NCBI RefSeq assembly: GCF_000758665.1
Contig: NZ_CP009285.1
Coordinates: 6,076,001 to 6,140,000, forward strand
DNA from: Paenibacillus borealis
GTDB taxonomy: Bacteria; Bacillota; Bacilli; Paenibacillales; Paenibacillaceae
DNA: 64,000 nt
Direction: 5' to 3'
Shown here piece after piece: positions 34,411-45,777 of this stretch (within the stretch, counting starts at the first letter, position 1; each line of letters begins with the position of its first letter). A model generated the notes under the pieces. That model was not told the DNA's origin and made no database searches. It was given only the letters and a program-made list of their open reading frames with translations. The position numbers were made by a program, and so were the translations under genes.

Positions 34411-35982
34411 CTACTTCTTCTTCGCACTTCGCTCCAGCCAGCCGTTGTCCAGATTGAAAAAGACCGTAGGATCTTTGCGCATCGCGTTAAGCATATGGTT
34501 GCCCTGCTGCTCCCAGGCCTTGAGGGCATTCGCTACCGTCCGTTTGCCTTGAATGACTTCGCTGAACAGCATCTGTCCGGCCAGATTAATCTGATAAATA
34601 TTAGGCATCTTGTACGCCAGATTATTCACATCAGAATCCGACACCGACACTGGCACAGGCTTTACATTGTAAAAGGGTTCAAGGCTCACTCCGGCCTTCT
34701 GCGAACGGTTGAAATCCATCCGGGAGGTGAGCTGATAAGGGTTGGCCGCCTTTATTTTGGCTACCTCGTTGCTGTTGACGAATTTGATCAGCTCCCAGGC
34801 ATCCTCTTCATTCTGCGCGGTACTGCTGATGGCCAGCATTTGATCCAGTCCGGCGCCTACAGTCACTCCCGGCTTCTCAGCAAACGCAGGTACGGCAGCG
34901 ATGCCCCAATCGACATGTCTGAAATTAATGTTCTTAATCAGCATAGCCTTACGGTCTACTGAGGCCAGCTCGTTGATATAACCGTATTCCCCGATGACCA
35001 TTGCCGCTTTGCCTGTCAGGAACCAGTCTCCCAGAAACGGGTTGAATTCAGTCTCTGCAACTCCGGCAGCTGCTGCGGCTGCGGCTTCAATATCACCCGG
35101 GCCGGGGATAATCTGCTTCTGAATCAGATTGCTGAAGGTAGTCCAGCCTCTGCTCCATAGTGCATTGTTTACCGTCATAGCGCCGCCCTGGTTATCGTAC
35201 ATAGCAGCCTGAAGGGGAGAAAGATATACCAGCATATCCCCGAACGGATCACCGGCATAACGGCTTCTTGAGAAGCCATATATCCGCTCATCCGGATGCT
35301 TGGAGGTCTTCGTCACCTTACCTGCAAGCTTGAAGAATTCATCCCAGGTCATCCCGTCTGTGGGATAATCCACTCCGGCAGCATCAAAAATCCCCTTATT
35401 GTAGTAAACCACACTGGCACTGAAGGTAGGTGTCAGCGCAAACAGGTGGCCCCTGCCGAGCTCGCGGACACCATTCAGCATGGTGGGTGCCATGTTGCTG
35501 ATGTCATAGCTGTCACGGTCAATCAGCGGCTGCAGAGGCTCAAGCAGGTTCTGATCTGCCAAATTCCTGATCAGGCTGCCGTCTCCTATAATCACATCGA
35601 CCGGATCACTGCCCAGCAGGATGTCCCGCATATGCCCTAATGCTTCCGGTCCTTCCACCATGTACGTATTGGTGAAGCGGAACTGCTCCTGATCTACCGC
35701 CGGAACAAACTCCAGCTTCACGTCCGGATGCGTAAACTCATAGAGGTCTGTAAGGTTCTGGCGCAGATAAGTGTCGTCGCTATTGCTCCACAGGCTTCCG
35801 ATCCGCAGGACGCGCTGCTCATCTGACGGCTGCGTCACCACGGATGGCGTCAGGGGTCTGGCCGGAACGGCTGGTGAGCCTGGTGCTGCCGCCGCTACTG
35901 GAATAACAGGCAGCAGTACTGCCGCACAGAGTGCCAGCGGAAGACCGCGCCTAAGCAGAAGAGGAATCGTTGATTTAGCCAT
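34411..35982 (-). CDS. Extracellular solute-binding protein, family 1
   Basis: A 523-residue sugar-type binding protein. A Sec signal peptide (LLLRRGLPLALCAAVLLPVIPVAAAA) is followed by a Pro-rich linker and the two-lobe fold: RIGSLWSNSDDTYLRQNLTDLYEFTHPDVKLEF, VDVIIGDG, LFALTPTFSASVVYYNKGIFDAAGVDYP and MTWDEFFKLA, FLTGKAAMVIGEYGY. There is no lipobox cysteine, unusual for a Gram-positive receptor, so it may be released or held by a partner. No permease or ATPase gene is nearby. It might serve a remote importer or a two-component sensor. Confidence 0.88.
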   Translation of the reverse strand: MAKSTIPLLLRRGLPLALCAAVLLPVIPVAAAAPGSPAVPARPLTPSVVTQPSDEQRVLRIGSLWSNSDDTYLRQNLTDLYEFTHPDVKLEFVPAVDQEQFRFTNTYMVEGPEALGHMRDILLGSDPVDVIIGDGSLIRNLADQNLLEPLQPLIDRDSYDISNMAPTMLNGVRELGRGHLFALTPTFSASVVYYNKGIFDAAGVDYPTDGMTWDEFFKLAGKVTKTSKHPDERIYGFSRSRYAGDPFGDMLVYLSPLQAAMYDNQGGAMTVNNALWSRGWTTFSNLIQKQIIPGPGDIEAAAAAAAGVAETEFNPFLGDWFLTGKAAMVIGEYGYINELASVDRKAMLIKNINFRHVDWGIAAVPAFAEKPGVTVGAGLDQMLAISSTAQNEEDAWELIKFVNSNEVAKIKAANPYQLTSRMDFNRSQKAGVSLEPFYNVKPVPVSVSDSDVNNLAYKMPNIYQINLAGQMLFSEVIQGKRTVANALKAWEQQGNHMLNAMRKDPTVFFNLDNGWLERSAKKK

Positions 35983-36142
35983 ATTTATAGCCTCCTAATG
36001 AAATATCATGAGCCTGGACAACCAGCTGAGCATTCCTTTATTTAGCATTATATAGCCTATTCGAATATGGGAAGTGACATCCCGTTTAAACTAAAAAGAC
36101 AGTTTGTTCACCCTTGTACAATCTGCTTCTATCTAACACAAA

Positions 36143-36182
36143 AAAGAAGCCCTGCTGTACCTGTCAAGGCACGGGGCTTCTC
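36143..36182 (-). terminator. Terminator of the pyr operon
   Basis: AGAAGCCCCGTGCC and a complementary GCAGGGCTTCT form a hairpin followed by TTTTTTG on the minus strand. It lies about 390 bp beyond pyrE, so the repeats between are transcribed with the operon unless an earlier stop exists. Confidence 0.7.
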
Positions 36183-36220
36183 GCTGTAATTCTTGTCTGT
36201 ATAGTCTCATCTTCCGTAAA

Positions 36221-36396
36221 ATCCTGCACATAATACAACATTTCCCTCATCCTATCGGCCAAAATCCGGAATTGTTGTATAAATTGCAGGATTTCACCGT
36301 GTTCAAGAGGTTTAGCAGGAATATTCTTGTATTTTGTACAACAATCCTCCTGAACACCCGGTTACCTATGGATCAAAGTTGCAAAAAGTACAACAT
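36221..36396. repeat. Phased four-unit dyad array, type A (locus 1)
   Basis: Core starts at 36225, 36276, 36328 and 36380: TGCA-cataa-TACA, TGTA-taaat-TGCA, TGTA-ttttg-TACA, TGCA-aaaag-TACA. All four fit TGYA-N5-TRCA with flanks GTTGYA or TRCAACA/TGCAGGAT. Spacings are 51, 52 and 52 bp, the same as the locus at 47186, while the sequence between units is unrelated. Confidence 0.7.
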
Positions 36397-36400
36397 TAAT

Positions 36401-36478
36401 GTTCACATCAATATCCACATCAATATCCACATCAATATCCACATCAATATCCACATCAATATCCACAGCGCCTGCTAA
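36401..36478. repeat. 12-bp minisatellite (6 copies)
   Basis: Six exact tandem copies of ATCAATATCCAC from 36407 to 36478, preceded by a partial unit GTTCAC. It directly abuts the phased array and lies about 100 bp beyond the pyrE stop, within the probable 3' untranslated part of the operon. Copy number of such exact repeats is likely to vary between strains. Confidence 0.95.
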
Positions 36479-36574
36479 GCAGACTCCAATTGGCCGTAAC
36501 AAATCAATTGTGAGGAATGGACGTGTTGTAGTGTATTACGCCGCCCATAAGCCGATGACAGCCTGCAATCCAGC

Positions 36575-37216
36575 TTATACGCCGAACGCTGCCGGGTCTT
36601 TGCGCCACGATTGCAGCAGCGCTACATCCGATTCAGCGATCGTGCCTTGGGCCAGCGCCACATCAATGAGTGTGCTGTAGTTGGACAGGCTCTGCAGCGG
36701 GATATCCGCAGCAGTGAAGGCATCTACGGCGCGGTCCAGCTCATAGCTGAAGATGGCGAGAACGGCCAGTGGCACGCCGCCCGCTTCCTGTACAGCTTGC
36801 GCGGCCTTGATCGAGCTGCCGCCGGTGGAGATCAGGTCCTCGATCACGATGACCTTCTGGCCGGGAGCGATCAGGCCTTCGATCTGGTTCTGCTTGCCGT
36901 GGCCTTTGGCCTTGTCGCGGATATAAGCCATTGGCAGACCGAGCTTATCGGCCACCCAGGCCGCATGCGGAATCCCGGCGGTTGCAGTCCCGGCAATGAC
37001 CTCAGCGTCCGGATAGCTGGTTCTGATCAGCTCTGCGAAGGCCTCAGCAATGTAGTTGCGGACAACCGGGAAAGACAAGGTCAGGCGGTTATCGCAATAG
37101 ATCGGTGATTTGATCCCGGACGTCCAGGTGAACGGCTCCTGCGGGCGCAGGGCAACCGCTCCGATCTCCAGCAGGTAACGTGCAACTTGTTCACTTTTAT
37201 TCTCTAATGGGCTCAT
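36575..37216 (-). CDS. pyrE: Orotate phosphoribosyltransferase
   Basis: Converts orotate and PRPP to orotidine 5'-phosphate. 213 residues with the PRPP-binding motif [15 protein letters not shown] and the flexible loop [13 protein letters not shown] carrying the catalytic Lys. [15 protein letters not shown] marks the N-terminal hood. It overlaps pyrF by four bases (ATGA), so translation is coupled. Last gene of the pyr operon. Confidence 0.97.
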   Translation of the reverse strand: MSPLENKSEQVARYLLEIGAVALRPQEPFTWTSGIKSPIYCDNRLTLSFPVVRNYIAEAFAELIRTSYPDAEVIAGTATAGIPHAAWVADKLGLPMAYIRDKAKGHGKQNQIEGLIAPGQKVIVIEDLISTGGSSIKAAQAVQEAGGVPLAVLAIFSYELDRAVDAFTAADIPLQSLSNYSTLIDVALAQGTIAESDVALLQSWRKDPAAFGV

Positions 37217-37998
37217 ACTTCGCTCATCTCCTCAATGATAGTAAGTGCTGCGGCGCGAGGATCTGCAGCCGCTGTAATCGGCCGGCCCACTACCAGGTAG
37301 TGGCTGCCCTGTCGTATAGCTTGTCCGGGTGTCATCACGCGGGACTGGTCGTCCAGCGAGGCACCGGCAGGCCGGATACCCGGGGTCACTGTGCGGAAAT
37401 CCGGTCCGCAGGCTGCTGCAATCACTGCTGATTCCTGCGGCGATGCCACTACGCCATGCAGTCCGGCCTCCGCCGCAAGCTTGGCATACCGCACAACCGT
37501 GTCCGTCACCGTTCCGGCGATGCCGATTTCGCTGTTCATAACTTCCTGGCTGGTGCTGGTCAGCTGGGTCACCGCGATAATGAGCGGAATATGCAGCGAC
37601 GGATGCAGGCTGACGGCCTTCGCTGCGCCTTCCAGTGCAGCAGCCATCATGGCGGCTCCCCCGGCGGCATGCACGTTGAACATATCAACGCCCAGCATCG
37701 TCAGGCTTTCCGCGCCGCCCCGAACTGTATTCGGGATATCATGCATTTTGACATCTAGGAAGACAGAATAGCCGCGTTCCTTCAGCTCCCGGATGAAGTC
37801 CGGCCCGGCAGCGTAAAACAGCTGCATGCCGACCTTCATATAGCAAGGGATACCTTCCAGCTGGTCAAGTAACAGCCTCGCGTGTGCCGCATCCGGATAG
37901 TCCAGGGCAACCATCAGCCGTCCGGCCATTTCATTACGTTTCTCTACCTGTCCAATGTTCTCATGTTCGTGTTGCTGCTGTGCTGCAGTCCCCTCCAT
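37213..37998 (-). CDS. pyrF: Orotidine 5'-phosphate decarboxylase
   Basis: Decarboxylates OMP to UMP, the last step of de novo pyrimidine synthesis. 261 residues; the catalytic DxKxxD is in [14 protein letters not shown], and ALDYP and PGIRPAG are present. The first 23 residues (Gln/His/Glu-rich) precede the usual [13 protein letters not shown] start and may be a natural extension or indicate that the Met at residue 24 is used; GAAGG seven bases before the first ATG supports the longer form. 119 bp from carB. Confidence 0.96.
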   Translation of the reverse strand: MEGTAAQQQHEHENIGQVEKRNEMAGRLMVALDYPDAAHARLLLDQLEGIPCYMKVGMQLFYAAGPDFIRELKERGYSVFLDVKMHDIPNTVRGGAESLTMLGVDMFNVHAAGGAAMMAAALEGAAKAVSLHPSLHIPLIIAVTQLTSTSQEVMNSEIGIAGTVTDTVVRYAKLAAEAGLHGVVASPQESAVIAAACGPDFRTVTPGIRPAGASLDDQSRVMTPGQAIRQGSHYLVVGRPITAAADPRAAALTIIEEMSEV

Positions 37999-38117
37999 TT
38001 GCCAACCTTCTCTCCTTTGTTATCTTGTAACGTTAAAGGTCCCGGGCATAGGTGAACGGTCTGCGCTAACGCAAACCGTCCTAGTAGCAGCCTGTAGCGG
38101 CTGCCCTCACCCCTATA

Positions 38118-41100
38118 TTATTGTCCGACAAAAGCAGGCATCGACTGTGACGAGAAGTTAATCGTCTGCAGCATTCTCAGCAGCGCGGTTACGGTATCCA
38201 GCGAAGTCATACATACAACGCCGTTCTCTACCGCTTCCCGGCGGATACGGAATCCGTCACGCTCAGGAGTCTTACCTTTGGTCAGTGTATTGAAGACGAA
38301 GTTCGCCTGGCCGCCGCGGATCAGATCCAGAATGGTCGGCTCACCTTCATCCAGCTTGTTAACGTTCATCACGTTCAGCCCGGCCTGCTCAAGCGCAAGC
38401 GCGGTACCGCCGGTGGCGATGATTTTGTAGCCCATGGCATGGAAGCCCTTCATCAGCTCAACCGCTTCAGCCTTGTCTTTGTCCGCTACGGTAACGATGA
38501 TTGCCCCGGTGGCCGGAATCTTCATTCCTGCGCCGATCAGGCCCTTGTAGAGCGCTTTGGCATACAGCTTGTCGCGGCCCATAACTTCCCCGGTCGATTT
38601 CATTTCCGGTCCTAAGGTCGGTTCAACTCTGCGCAGCTTGGCAAAAGAGAACACAGGTACTTTTACCGAAACGTAGTCGCTTTCCGGCCACAGTCCTTCT
38701 GTGTACCCGTCTTCCTTCAGCTTGCCGCCGAGGATGATTTTTGTTGCCAGGTTTGCCATTGGAATGCCTGTAACCTTACTCAGGAAAGGAACCGTACGCG
38801 AGGAGCGCGGGTTAACCTCGATGACATACACTTCGTTCTGATAGATGACAAACTGGATGTTGACCAGTCCGATCGTCTTTAGTTCCTTAGCGATCTTGAT
38901 CGTGATCTCGGAGATCTTCTGCTTCAGGCCTTCATCCAGATATTGCGGCGGATAGACGGCGATGGAGTCACCGGAGTGAACCCCTGCGCGTTCTACATGC
39001 TCCATAATTCCCGGAATCACTACGGTGTCGCCATCGCAGATCGCGTCGACTTCAACCTCTTTGCCCAGCATGTAACGGTCGATCAGCACCGGATGCTCCG
39101 GATTAACCTTCACCGCTTCAACCATGTAGCTCAGCAGCTCTGTATCGTTGTAGACAATCTCCATCGCACGGCCGCCCAGGACATAAGATGGACGAACCAG
39201 CACCGGATAACCCAGCGCTTGCGCTGTTTCAACGGCTTCGTCAATGTTGATAACCGTCTTGCCTTTTGGCTGTGCGATATCCAGACGGGCCAGCAGCGCT
39301 TCGAATTTCTTGCGGTTCTCGGCTTCGTCGATGCTCTCCAGGCTGGTACCCAGAATGTTCACACCAGCAGCAGCGAGTGGCGCAGCCAGGTTAATGGCTG
39401 TCTGTCCGCCGAACTGTACGATAACCCCGATCGGATTCTCCTGGGCGATAACATTCATGACATCCTCGAAGAACAGCGGTTCAAAGTACAGGCGGTCTGA
39501 TGTATTGAAATCCGTCGACACTGTCTCTGGATTGTTATTGATAATTACGGCTTCATAGCCGGCTTTCTGGATCGCCCATACCGCATGCACGGTAGAGTAG
39601 TCGAACTCGATACCCTGGCCGATACGGATCGGACCGGAGCCGAGCACGATAACCTTCTGCTTATCGGAATGAATGACTTCATTCTCGGTCTCATAGGTCG
39701 AGTAGTAGTATGGGGTTGAAGCTTCGAATTCGGCGGCGCAGGTATCGACCATTTTGAATACCGGAACCAGACCCTGCTGTAGACGCAGCACGCGTACTTC
39801 GGATTCCTTGGTGAATGCTCCACCCGGACGCCCTTCGGCACGGATCTCGGCAATCGCCCGGTCGGTGAAGCCCTTGCGCTTCGCCTGATAGAGAATTTCT
39901 GCGGACAAGGTTTCTTCCGCGCGGATCTCGTCCTCGAAGTTCACGAGGCCTTCGATCTTGGACAGGAACCACCAGTCGATGTTCGTCGTATCCTGAATAT
40001 CCTGCAGCCCGTAGCCGCGGCGGAACGCTTCCGCGATCAGGAACAGACGCTCATCATCCGCTTTAGCGAGTCTATTGCGCAGCACACTGTCTTCAAGCAG
40101 TTCTGCGCCAGGCAGACGGAAACGGTGCACACCGATCTCCAGCGACCGGATCGCCTTGTGAATCGACTCTTCGAAGGTACGGCCAATCGCCATCACTTCT
40201 CCGGTTGCCTTCATCTGGGTACCGAGCTTGCGGTTCGCTGAGATGAATTTGTCGAACGGCCAGCGCGGGATTTTGCTTACGATATAATCCAGTGTCGGCT
40301 CGAAGCAGGCATATGTCTGTCCGGTAACCGGATTGACGATTTCATCAAGCGTGTAGCCGAGGGCGATTTTGGCGGCCATCTTGGCAATCGGATATCCGGT
40401 CGCCTTCGACGCCAGCGCCGACGAGCGGCTTACACGCGGATTCACTTCAATGACATAGTATTGATAGCTCTGCGGATCGAGTGCGAACTGCACGTTACAG
40501 CCGCCTTCGATATTCAGCGCGCGGATAATCTTCAGGGAAGCGCTGCGCAGCATCTGGTACTCGCGGTCAGACAACGTCTGGCTTGGCGCCACTACGATAC
40601 TGTCGCCTGTATGTACGCCAACCGGATCAAAGTTCTCCATGTTGCAGACTACGATACAGTTGTCGTTCTTATCACGCATCACTTCATATTCGACTTCCTT
40701 CATGCCGGCGATGCTCTTCTCCACCAGACATTGGCCGATCGGACTGTAACGGATACCTGCTTTGACGGTTTCGCGGAGCTCTTCCTCATTGTCACAGATC
40801 CCGCCGCCTGTTCCGCCCAGCGTGTAGGCAGGACGGACAATCAGCGGATAGCCGATGCCGGCTGCGAAGCCCATCGCTTCTTCCACGCTTGTAATGATGG
40901 CACTCTCAGGAACAGGCTGGTCCAGCTCACGCATCAGCTCGCGGAACAAGTCGCGGTCCTCCGCTTTCTCGATGGATTCCAGCTGTGTGCCCAGAAGCTT
41001 CACGTTCTCGGATTTCAGTACGCCTGCACGGGCCAGCTCCACAGCCATGTTCAGGCCGGTCTGTCCGCCGAGTGTCGGCAGCAGGCCGTCCGGACGTTCC

Positions 41101-41339
41101 TGGCGGATAATCGCCGTCACGAATTCGAGCGTGATTGGTTCAATGTATACTTTGTCAGCCATATTGGTATCGGTCATGATCGTAGCCGGGTTGCTGTTGA
41201 TCAGCACAACCTCTACGCCTTCTTCTTTGAGCGCCTGGCAGGCTTGTGTGCCCGCATAGTCAAACTCGGCGGCTTGGCCGATGACAATCGGACCGGAGCC
41301 GATAACCAGAATTTTTTTGAGTTTATCGTTCTTAGGCAT
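38118..41339 (-). CDS. carB: Carbamoyl-phosphate synthase large subunit
   Basis: Makes carbamoyl phosphate from bicarbonate, ATP and ammonia. 1073 residues with both synthetase halves: [29 protein letters not shown] at the start, ATP-grasp motifs, the repeated half from [20 protein letters not shown], and a C-terminal MGS-like allosteric domain ([16 protein letters not shown]). Length and layout are standard. One base separates it from carA. Within the PyrR-controlled operon it is the pyrimidine-specific copy (pyrAB). Confidence 0.98.
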   Translation of the reverse strand: MPKNDKLKKILVIGSGPIVIGQAAEFDYAGTQACQALKEEGVEVVLINSNPATIMTDTNMADKVYIEPITLEFVTAIIRQERPDGLLPTLGGQTGLNMAVELARAGVLKSENVKLLGTQLESIEKAEDRDLFRELMRELDQPVPESAIITSVEEAMGFAAGIGYPLIVRPAYTLGGTGGGICDNEEELRETVKAGIRYSPIGQCLVEKSIAGMKEVEYEVMRDKNDNCIVVCNMENFDPVGVHTGDSIVVAPSQTLSDREYQMLRSASLKIIRALNIEGGCNVQFALDPQSYQYYVIEVNPRVSRSSALASKATGYPIAKMAAKIALGYTLDEIVNPVTGQTYACFEPTLDYIVSKIPRWPFDKFISANRKLGTQMKATGEVMAIGRTFEESIHKAIRSLEIGVHRFRLPGAELLEDSVLRNRLAKADDERLFLIAEAFRRGYGLQDIQDTTNIDWWFLSKIEGLVNFEDEIRAEETLSAEILYQAKRKGFTDRAIAEIRAEGRPGGAFTKESEVRVLRLQQGLVPVFKMVDTCAAEFEASTPYYYSTYETENEVIHSDKQKVIVLGSGPIRIGQGIEFDYSTVHAVWAIQKAGYEAVIINNNPETVSTDFNTSDRLYFEPLFFEDVMNVIAQENPIGVIVQFGGQTAINLAAPLAAAGVNILGTSLESIDEAENRKKFEALLARLDIAQPKGKTVINIDEAVETAQALGYPVLVRPSYVLGGRAMEIVYNDTELLSYMVEAVKVNPEHPVLIDRYMLGKEVEVDAICDGDTVVIPGIMEHVERAGVHSGDSIAVYPPQYLDEGLKQKISEITIKIAKELKTIGLVNIQFVIYQNEVYVIEVNPRSSRTVPFLSKVTGIPMANLATKIILGGKLKEDGYTEGLWPESDYVSVKVPVFSFAKLRRVEPTLGPEMKSTGEVMGRDKLYAKALYKGLIGAGMKIPATGAIIVTVADKDKAEAVELMKGFHAMGYKIIATGGTALALEQAGLNVMNVNKLDEGEPTILDLIRGGQANFVFNTLTKGKTPERDGFRIRREAVENGVVCMTSLDTVTALLRMLQTINFSSQSMPAFVGQ

Positions 41340-41340
41340 G

Positions 41341-42519
41341 TTATAGTGCTCCTTTCACGGCTTCAAGCTGTGCTGCAGGTTTCGGTGCCGTGATTCTGGC
41401 ACCCGCCGCCAGCTGCGCCTGGCGCGAGCCTGCCGGCAGTTTCGCCTTGTGGTCTGCGATCATCTGCAGGAAACGGTCGAACAAGTAGCTGCTGTCATGC
41501 GGTCCCGGCGCCGCTTCCGGATGGTATTGCACCGAAAAAGCGGGGTAACGGGTATGCTTCAGTCCTTCAACGGTCTTATCATTGTTGTTAATATGCGTAA
41601 CTTCCAGCTCCGTGTTCACTACGGATTCTTCATTAACCGTGTAACCATGGTTCTGCGATGTGATGAAGCAGCGTCCGCTCTCCAGCTCTTTGACCGGATG
41701 GTTACCGCCGCGATGGCCGAATTTGAGCTTCTCGGTATCTGCGCCGCATGCCAGCGCGAACAGCTGATGACCCAGGCAGATGCCGAAGATCGGATATTCG
41801 CCGAGCAGCTCGGAAATGGTCTTAACTGCATAAGGCACATCCTTAGGGTCCCCAGGACCGTTCGACAGCTGGATTCCATCCGGATTCAGGCGGCGGATCT
41901 CATCTGCAGTCACATCGTGAGGCACGACAACCACATCACAGCCGCGGCTGTTCAGCTCGCGCAGAATGCCTGTCTTCGCGCCGTAATCCACCAGGACAAT
42001 GCGTTCTTTGTTCCCAGGACTGCTATATGTCTTAGTTGTGGAGGTACGGGCTACCTGATTGCGTAATTCTTCAATTGTAGTATCGCCCATCATTTCCATC
42101 AGTTCTTCCACACGTTTATTCGAAGTGGTGAGGATCGCCTTCATCGTGCCGTGATGGCGGATAATGCGGGTCAGCATCCGGGTATCAATCTCGCTGATTC
42201 CGGGAATGCCGTATTCCTTCAGCAGATCGTCTACACTGTATTCAGCACGCCAGTTGCTGGGCACAGTCTCGTGACGACGCACCACAAAGCCGTGCACAAA
42301 AGGGCGCACAGATTCGAAATCATCACGGGTAATGCCGTAATTTCCGATCAGCGGATACGTCATTGTGACGATTTGGCCGCAGTACGAAGGGTCCGACAGC
42401 ACCTCCTGATATCCCGTAATTCCTGTGTTAAATACAACCTCGCCCGTCTTTTCGCCTTCCGCGCCAAATGCGGTGCCTGTAAACAGCGTTCCGTCCTGAA
42501 GCAGCAATCTCGCCTGCAT
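41341..42519 (-). CDS. carA: Carbamoyl-phosphate synthase small subunit
   Basis: Glutaminase subunit. 392 residues; the class I amidotransferase nucleophile is in [15 protein letters not shown], with catalytic H-P-E in [13 protein letters not shown]. The N-terminal domain begins [18 protein letters not shown]. It ends in a short Ala/Pro-rich extension. Located between pyrC (75 bp upstream) and carB (1 bp downstream). Confidence 0.98.
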   Translation of the reverse strand: MQARLLLQDGTLFTGTAFGAEGEKTGEVVFNTGITGYQEVLSDPSYCGQIVTMTYPLIGNYGITRDDFESVRPFVHGFVVRRHETVPSNWRAEYSVDDLLKEYGIPGISEIDTRMLTRIIRHHGTMKAILTTSNKRVEELMEMMGDTTIEELRNQVARTSTTKTYSSPGNKERIVLVDYGAKTGILRELNSRGCDVVVVPHDVTADEIRRLNPDGIQLSNGPGDPKDVPYAVKTISELLGEYPIFGICLGHQLFALACGADTEKLKFGHRGGNHPVKELESGRCFITSQNHGYTVNEESVVNTELEVTHINNNDKTVEGLKHTRYPAFSVQYHPEAAPGPHDSSYLFDRFLQMIADHKAKLPAGSRQAQLAAGARITAPKPAAQLEAVKGAL

Positions 42520-42594
42520 TCCCTTCCACTCCTTCTTGTTTCTGTAGTCTGATGCTTATGTCACGGACTGCAGCCTGGCTGCAGGTACCGTCAG

Positions 42595-43869
42595 TTATAC
42601 TTCACTCCATACGGCTCTACCGTCTACCCAAGTCTTCACCGGCCAGCCCTTAAGCTTCCATCCGCCAAAAGGAGTATTCCGCCCTTTGCTGGCAAACGAT
42701 GCCGGATCTACTTCCTTCTCTTCATTCAAATCAATCAGTGTCAGATCGGCAGGCGCCCCTACTGCAAGGCTGCCTGTGTTCAATCTGAACACCCGGGCCG
42801 GATCAGCGGTCATCCGCTGGACCAGCAGGGACAGATCCCATTTGCCAGTGGCCACAAAAGCGGTATACAGCAGCGGGAAGGCTGTCTCAAAACCGACGAT
42901 GCCAAACGGTGCAAGCTGCATGCCTTTTGCTTTCTCTTCCGCACTGTGCGGTGCGTGATCGGTAACGATAATATCCAGTGTGCCGTCCAGCAGGCCTTCG
43001 ATGCAGGCTTCCACATCGCGGCGCGAGCGCAGCGGCGGGTTCATTTTCCAGTTCGCGTCCATTCCCGGAATGTCTTCCTCCGAGAGCAGCAGATGATGCG
43101 GGCACACCTCAGCGGTCACCTTGATGCCAATCTGCTTCGCTTGACGAATCAGCCGTACCGATTGCTCGGTGCTGACATGGCAGACATGGTAGTGGACGCC
43201 CGTAGCTTCAGACAGCAGAATGTCGCGGCCTACATGAATGGCTTCCGACTCGTTCGGAATTCCCTTGAGGCCATGCTTATCGGCAAAAGTACCTTCCGCT
43301 ACCGCGCAGCCCTCAACCAGCGAGTTGTCCTCACAGTGAGCGATGACCGGCATATCCAGTCCAGCCGCCAGCTTCATGGCATCCTTCATCATCTGTGCGC
43401 TCTGTACGCCTACACCGTCGTCGGTGAAGCCAATCGCTCCAGCCTCCTTCAGTGCCGCGAAATCAGTCAGCTCAAGTCCCAGCTCATTCTTCGTAATGGC
43501 CGCATAAGGCAGCACCTTCACAAGTCCGGCTTCACGCGCCTTATCCTTCACCAGCTGGACGATCTCTGCACTGTCTGTTACCGGGCGTGTATTCGGCATG
43601 CAGGCAATGGTTGTGAATCCGCCCTTGGCCGCCGAACGCGCGCCGGTCTCAATCGTTTCCTTATGCTCAAACCCCGGTTCACGTAAGTGCACATGCATAT
43701 CGATCAGTCCCGGAATCAGCAGCTTGCCTTCCGCTTCAATAATCTCCCCAGCTTCTTCTACTGCTTCTGCAGCATCCTGAATCTTAGAGATTACCCCGTC
43801 CAACACGACAATATGCTTGCGCTCCAGCACGCCTTCTTGGCTTATTACACTGGCGTTTTTAATGATCAC
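42595..43869 (-). CDS. pyrC: Dihydroorotase
   Basis: Cyclises carbamoyl aspartate to dihydroorotate. 424 residues, class I type: DMHVHLREPGFEHKETIETG supplies the first metal histidines, HCEDNSL and HVSTE the others, and TDHAPHSAEEK the catalytic aspartate. The B. subtilis-type enzyme with this length. 121 AT-rich base pairs lie between it and pyrB, without a recognisable second attenuator. Confidence 0.97.
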   Translation of the reverse strand: MIIKNASVISQEGVLERKHIVVLDGVISKIQDAAEAVEEAGEIIEAEGKLLIPGLIDMHVHLREPGFEHKETIETGARSAAKGGFTTIACMPNTRPVTDSAEIVQLVKDKAREAGLVKVLPYAAITKNELGLELTDFAALKEAGAIGFTDDGVGVQSAQMMKDAMKLAAGLDMPVIAHCEDNSLVEGCAVAEGTFADKHGLKGIPNESEAIHVGRDILLSEATGVHYHVCHVSTEQSVRLIRQAKQIGIKVTAEVCPHHLLLSEEDIPGMDANWKMNPPLRSRRDVEACIEGLLDGTLDIIVTDHAPHSAEEKAKGMQLAPFGIVGFETAFPLLYTAFVATGKWDLSLLVQRMTADPARVFRLNTGSLAVGAPADLTLIDLNEEKEVDPASFASKGRNTPFGGWKLKGWPVKTWVDGRAVWSEV

Positions 43870-43991
43870 GGTTATGATTCTCCTTTGTGCCTCTGGCCGC
43901 AGCCGTAAGCTCTTTAGTTATTATATAATAAAAATTCATCTTTGTGTATATTTATTAGTAAAGTTATGTGAGGTTTTTTTGCGGAATCTTG

Positions 43992-44900
43992 CTACTGAAG
44001 TGCTCTCTCCATCACTGCCATCCGAACCGGCACTCCATTCGCCATCTGCGGGAAAATCCGTGACTGGCTGCTCTCCACCACTGCATCATCGATCTCCACA
44101 TTGCGGTTGACCGGCGCCGGGTGCATGATGATCGTTCCCTTGTCCAGCTTCGCAGCGCGTTCTTCTGTAAGTCCGAAGTGCTCCCGGTACTCTGCGGCCG
44201 ATAAAATAATACCGGAGGAATGCCGTTCCAGCTGCACTCTCAGCATCATGACCACATCCGCTTTCAGCGCTTCTTCCATTGAAACGTATGGAGCGTAAGC
44301 GGCAAGCTCAGGAGCCTGCATATTCGCCGGTGCGCAGAACTGGACGCTTGCGCCCATCTTGGTTAACGCCCACAGGTTAGAGCGTGCCACCCGGCTATGC
44401 ATAATATCCCCGATAATCGACACTTTCAGGCCCTTCAGCTCGCCAAAATGCTTGCGCATCGTGTAGAGGTCCAGCAGCGCCTGCGTCGGGTGTTCGTTGT
44501 TGCCGTCTCCGGCATTGATCAGCGGAATGTTCACCTTCTCGGCCAGCTGCTGCAGCACGCCTGCAGGCTTCAAACGTACAACTCCGGCATCGATCCCCAT
44601 CGATTCTAAGGTGCGGACGGTATCGTAGATCGACTCGCCTTTTTCTACACTGGAAGCTGCCGCCGTGAAGTTCAGCACCTGAACGCCCAGCCGTTTCTCG
44701 GCCATTTCGAAGGAGAAGCGGGTCCGCGTGCTGTTCTCAAAAAACATGTTGGCAACAAAATGCGATCTCAGCACCGGCGTGAGCTTCTCGCTCTGATTGT
44801 CCCAGTAAGCCGTTCTGTTCAAAAGCTGGCTGATTTCCGAACCGTCCAGTTCCTTAATCCCCAGCAGACTGCGTTCCTTCACTTTCGTTGCCGTCATCAT
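43992..44900 (-). CDS. pyrB: Aspartate carbamoyltransferase catalytic subunit
   Basis: First committed step of pyrimidine synthesis. 302 residues with carbamoyl-phosphate motif FFENSTRTRFSFE, the NAGDGNNEHPTQALLDLYT block and the HPAPVNRNVEI substrate loop. No regulatory chain gene (pyrI) is present, as in Bacilli. It begins two bases after pyrR ends. Confidence 0.98.
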   Translation of the reverse strand: MMTATKVKERSLLGIKELDGSEISQLLNRTAYWDNQSEKLTPVLRSHFVANMFFENSTRTRFSFEMAEKRLGVQVLNFTAAASSVEKGESIYDTVRTLESMGIDAGVVRLKPAGVLQQLAEKVNIPLINAGDGNNEHPTQALLDLYTMRKHFGELKGLKVSIIGDIMHSRVARSNLWALTKMGASVQFCAPANMQAPELAAYAPYVSMEEALKADVVMMLRVQLERHSSGIILSAAEYREHFGLTEERAAKLDKGTIIMHPAPVNRNVEIDDAVVESSQSRIFPQMANGVPVRMAVMERALQ

Positions 44901-44902
44901 TG

Positions 44903-45622
<720 letters not shown>

Positions 45623-45668
45623 TCATACGGATTCCTGCTTCCATGTTCGCGAACCTCGATTCACGTTA

Positions 45669-45690
45669 CCTTGCCAGCCTCACGGGACTG
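45669..45690 (-). promoter_or_regulatory. PyrR-binding leader element
   Basis: The minus strand reads CAGTCC-cgtg-AGGCTGGCAAGG, matching the conserved PyrR-binding stem-loop of Firmicute pyr leaders (consensus CAGUCC.GAGAGGCU.GCAAGG). It is about 30 nt past the -10 box and some 105 nt before the attenuator. Confidence 0.88.
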
Positions 45691-45719
45691 AATTAAAGGC
45701 GCATATTCAACTAAAGGGA

Positions 45720-45748
45720 ATTATGACAGATGAAAGGGGCGGTGTCAA
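45720..45748 (-). promoter_or_regulatory. Promoter of the pyr operon
   Basis: TTGACA and CATAAT on the minus strand with a 17-bp spacer, immediately upstream of the PyrR-binding leader. Confidence 0.8.
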
Positions 45749-45777
45749 ATGTTTAAAGAGTTAGTTTAGGTAAAAGG

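Larger units (their letters stand above)
35983..36574. other. Long 3' region of the pyr operon with repeats
   Basis: About 590 bp between the solute-binding gene start and the pyrE stop. From right to left on the minus strand it contains the 12-bp minisatellite (36407-36478), a phased dyad array (36221-36396) and the operon terminator (36143-36182). The left end holds the promoter region of the binding-protein gene. No coding frame of substance. Confidence 0.65.

Noticed and set aside
36221..36396. CRISPR-like or insertion-sequence ends for the phased dyads
   Set aside because: The dyads are only about 13-17 bp, degenerate, and no transposase or cas gene lies near any locus.
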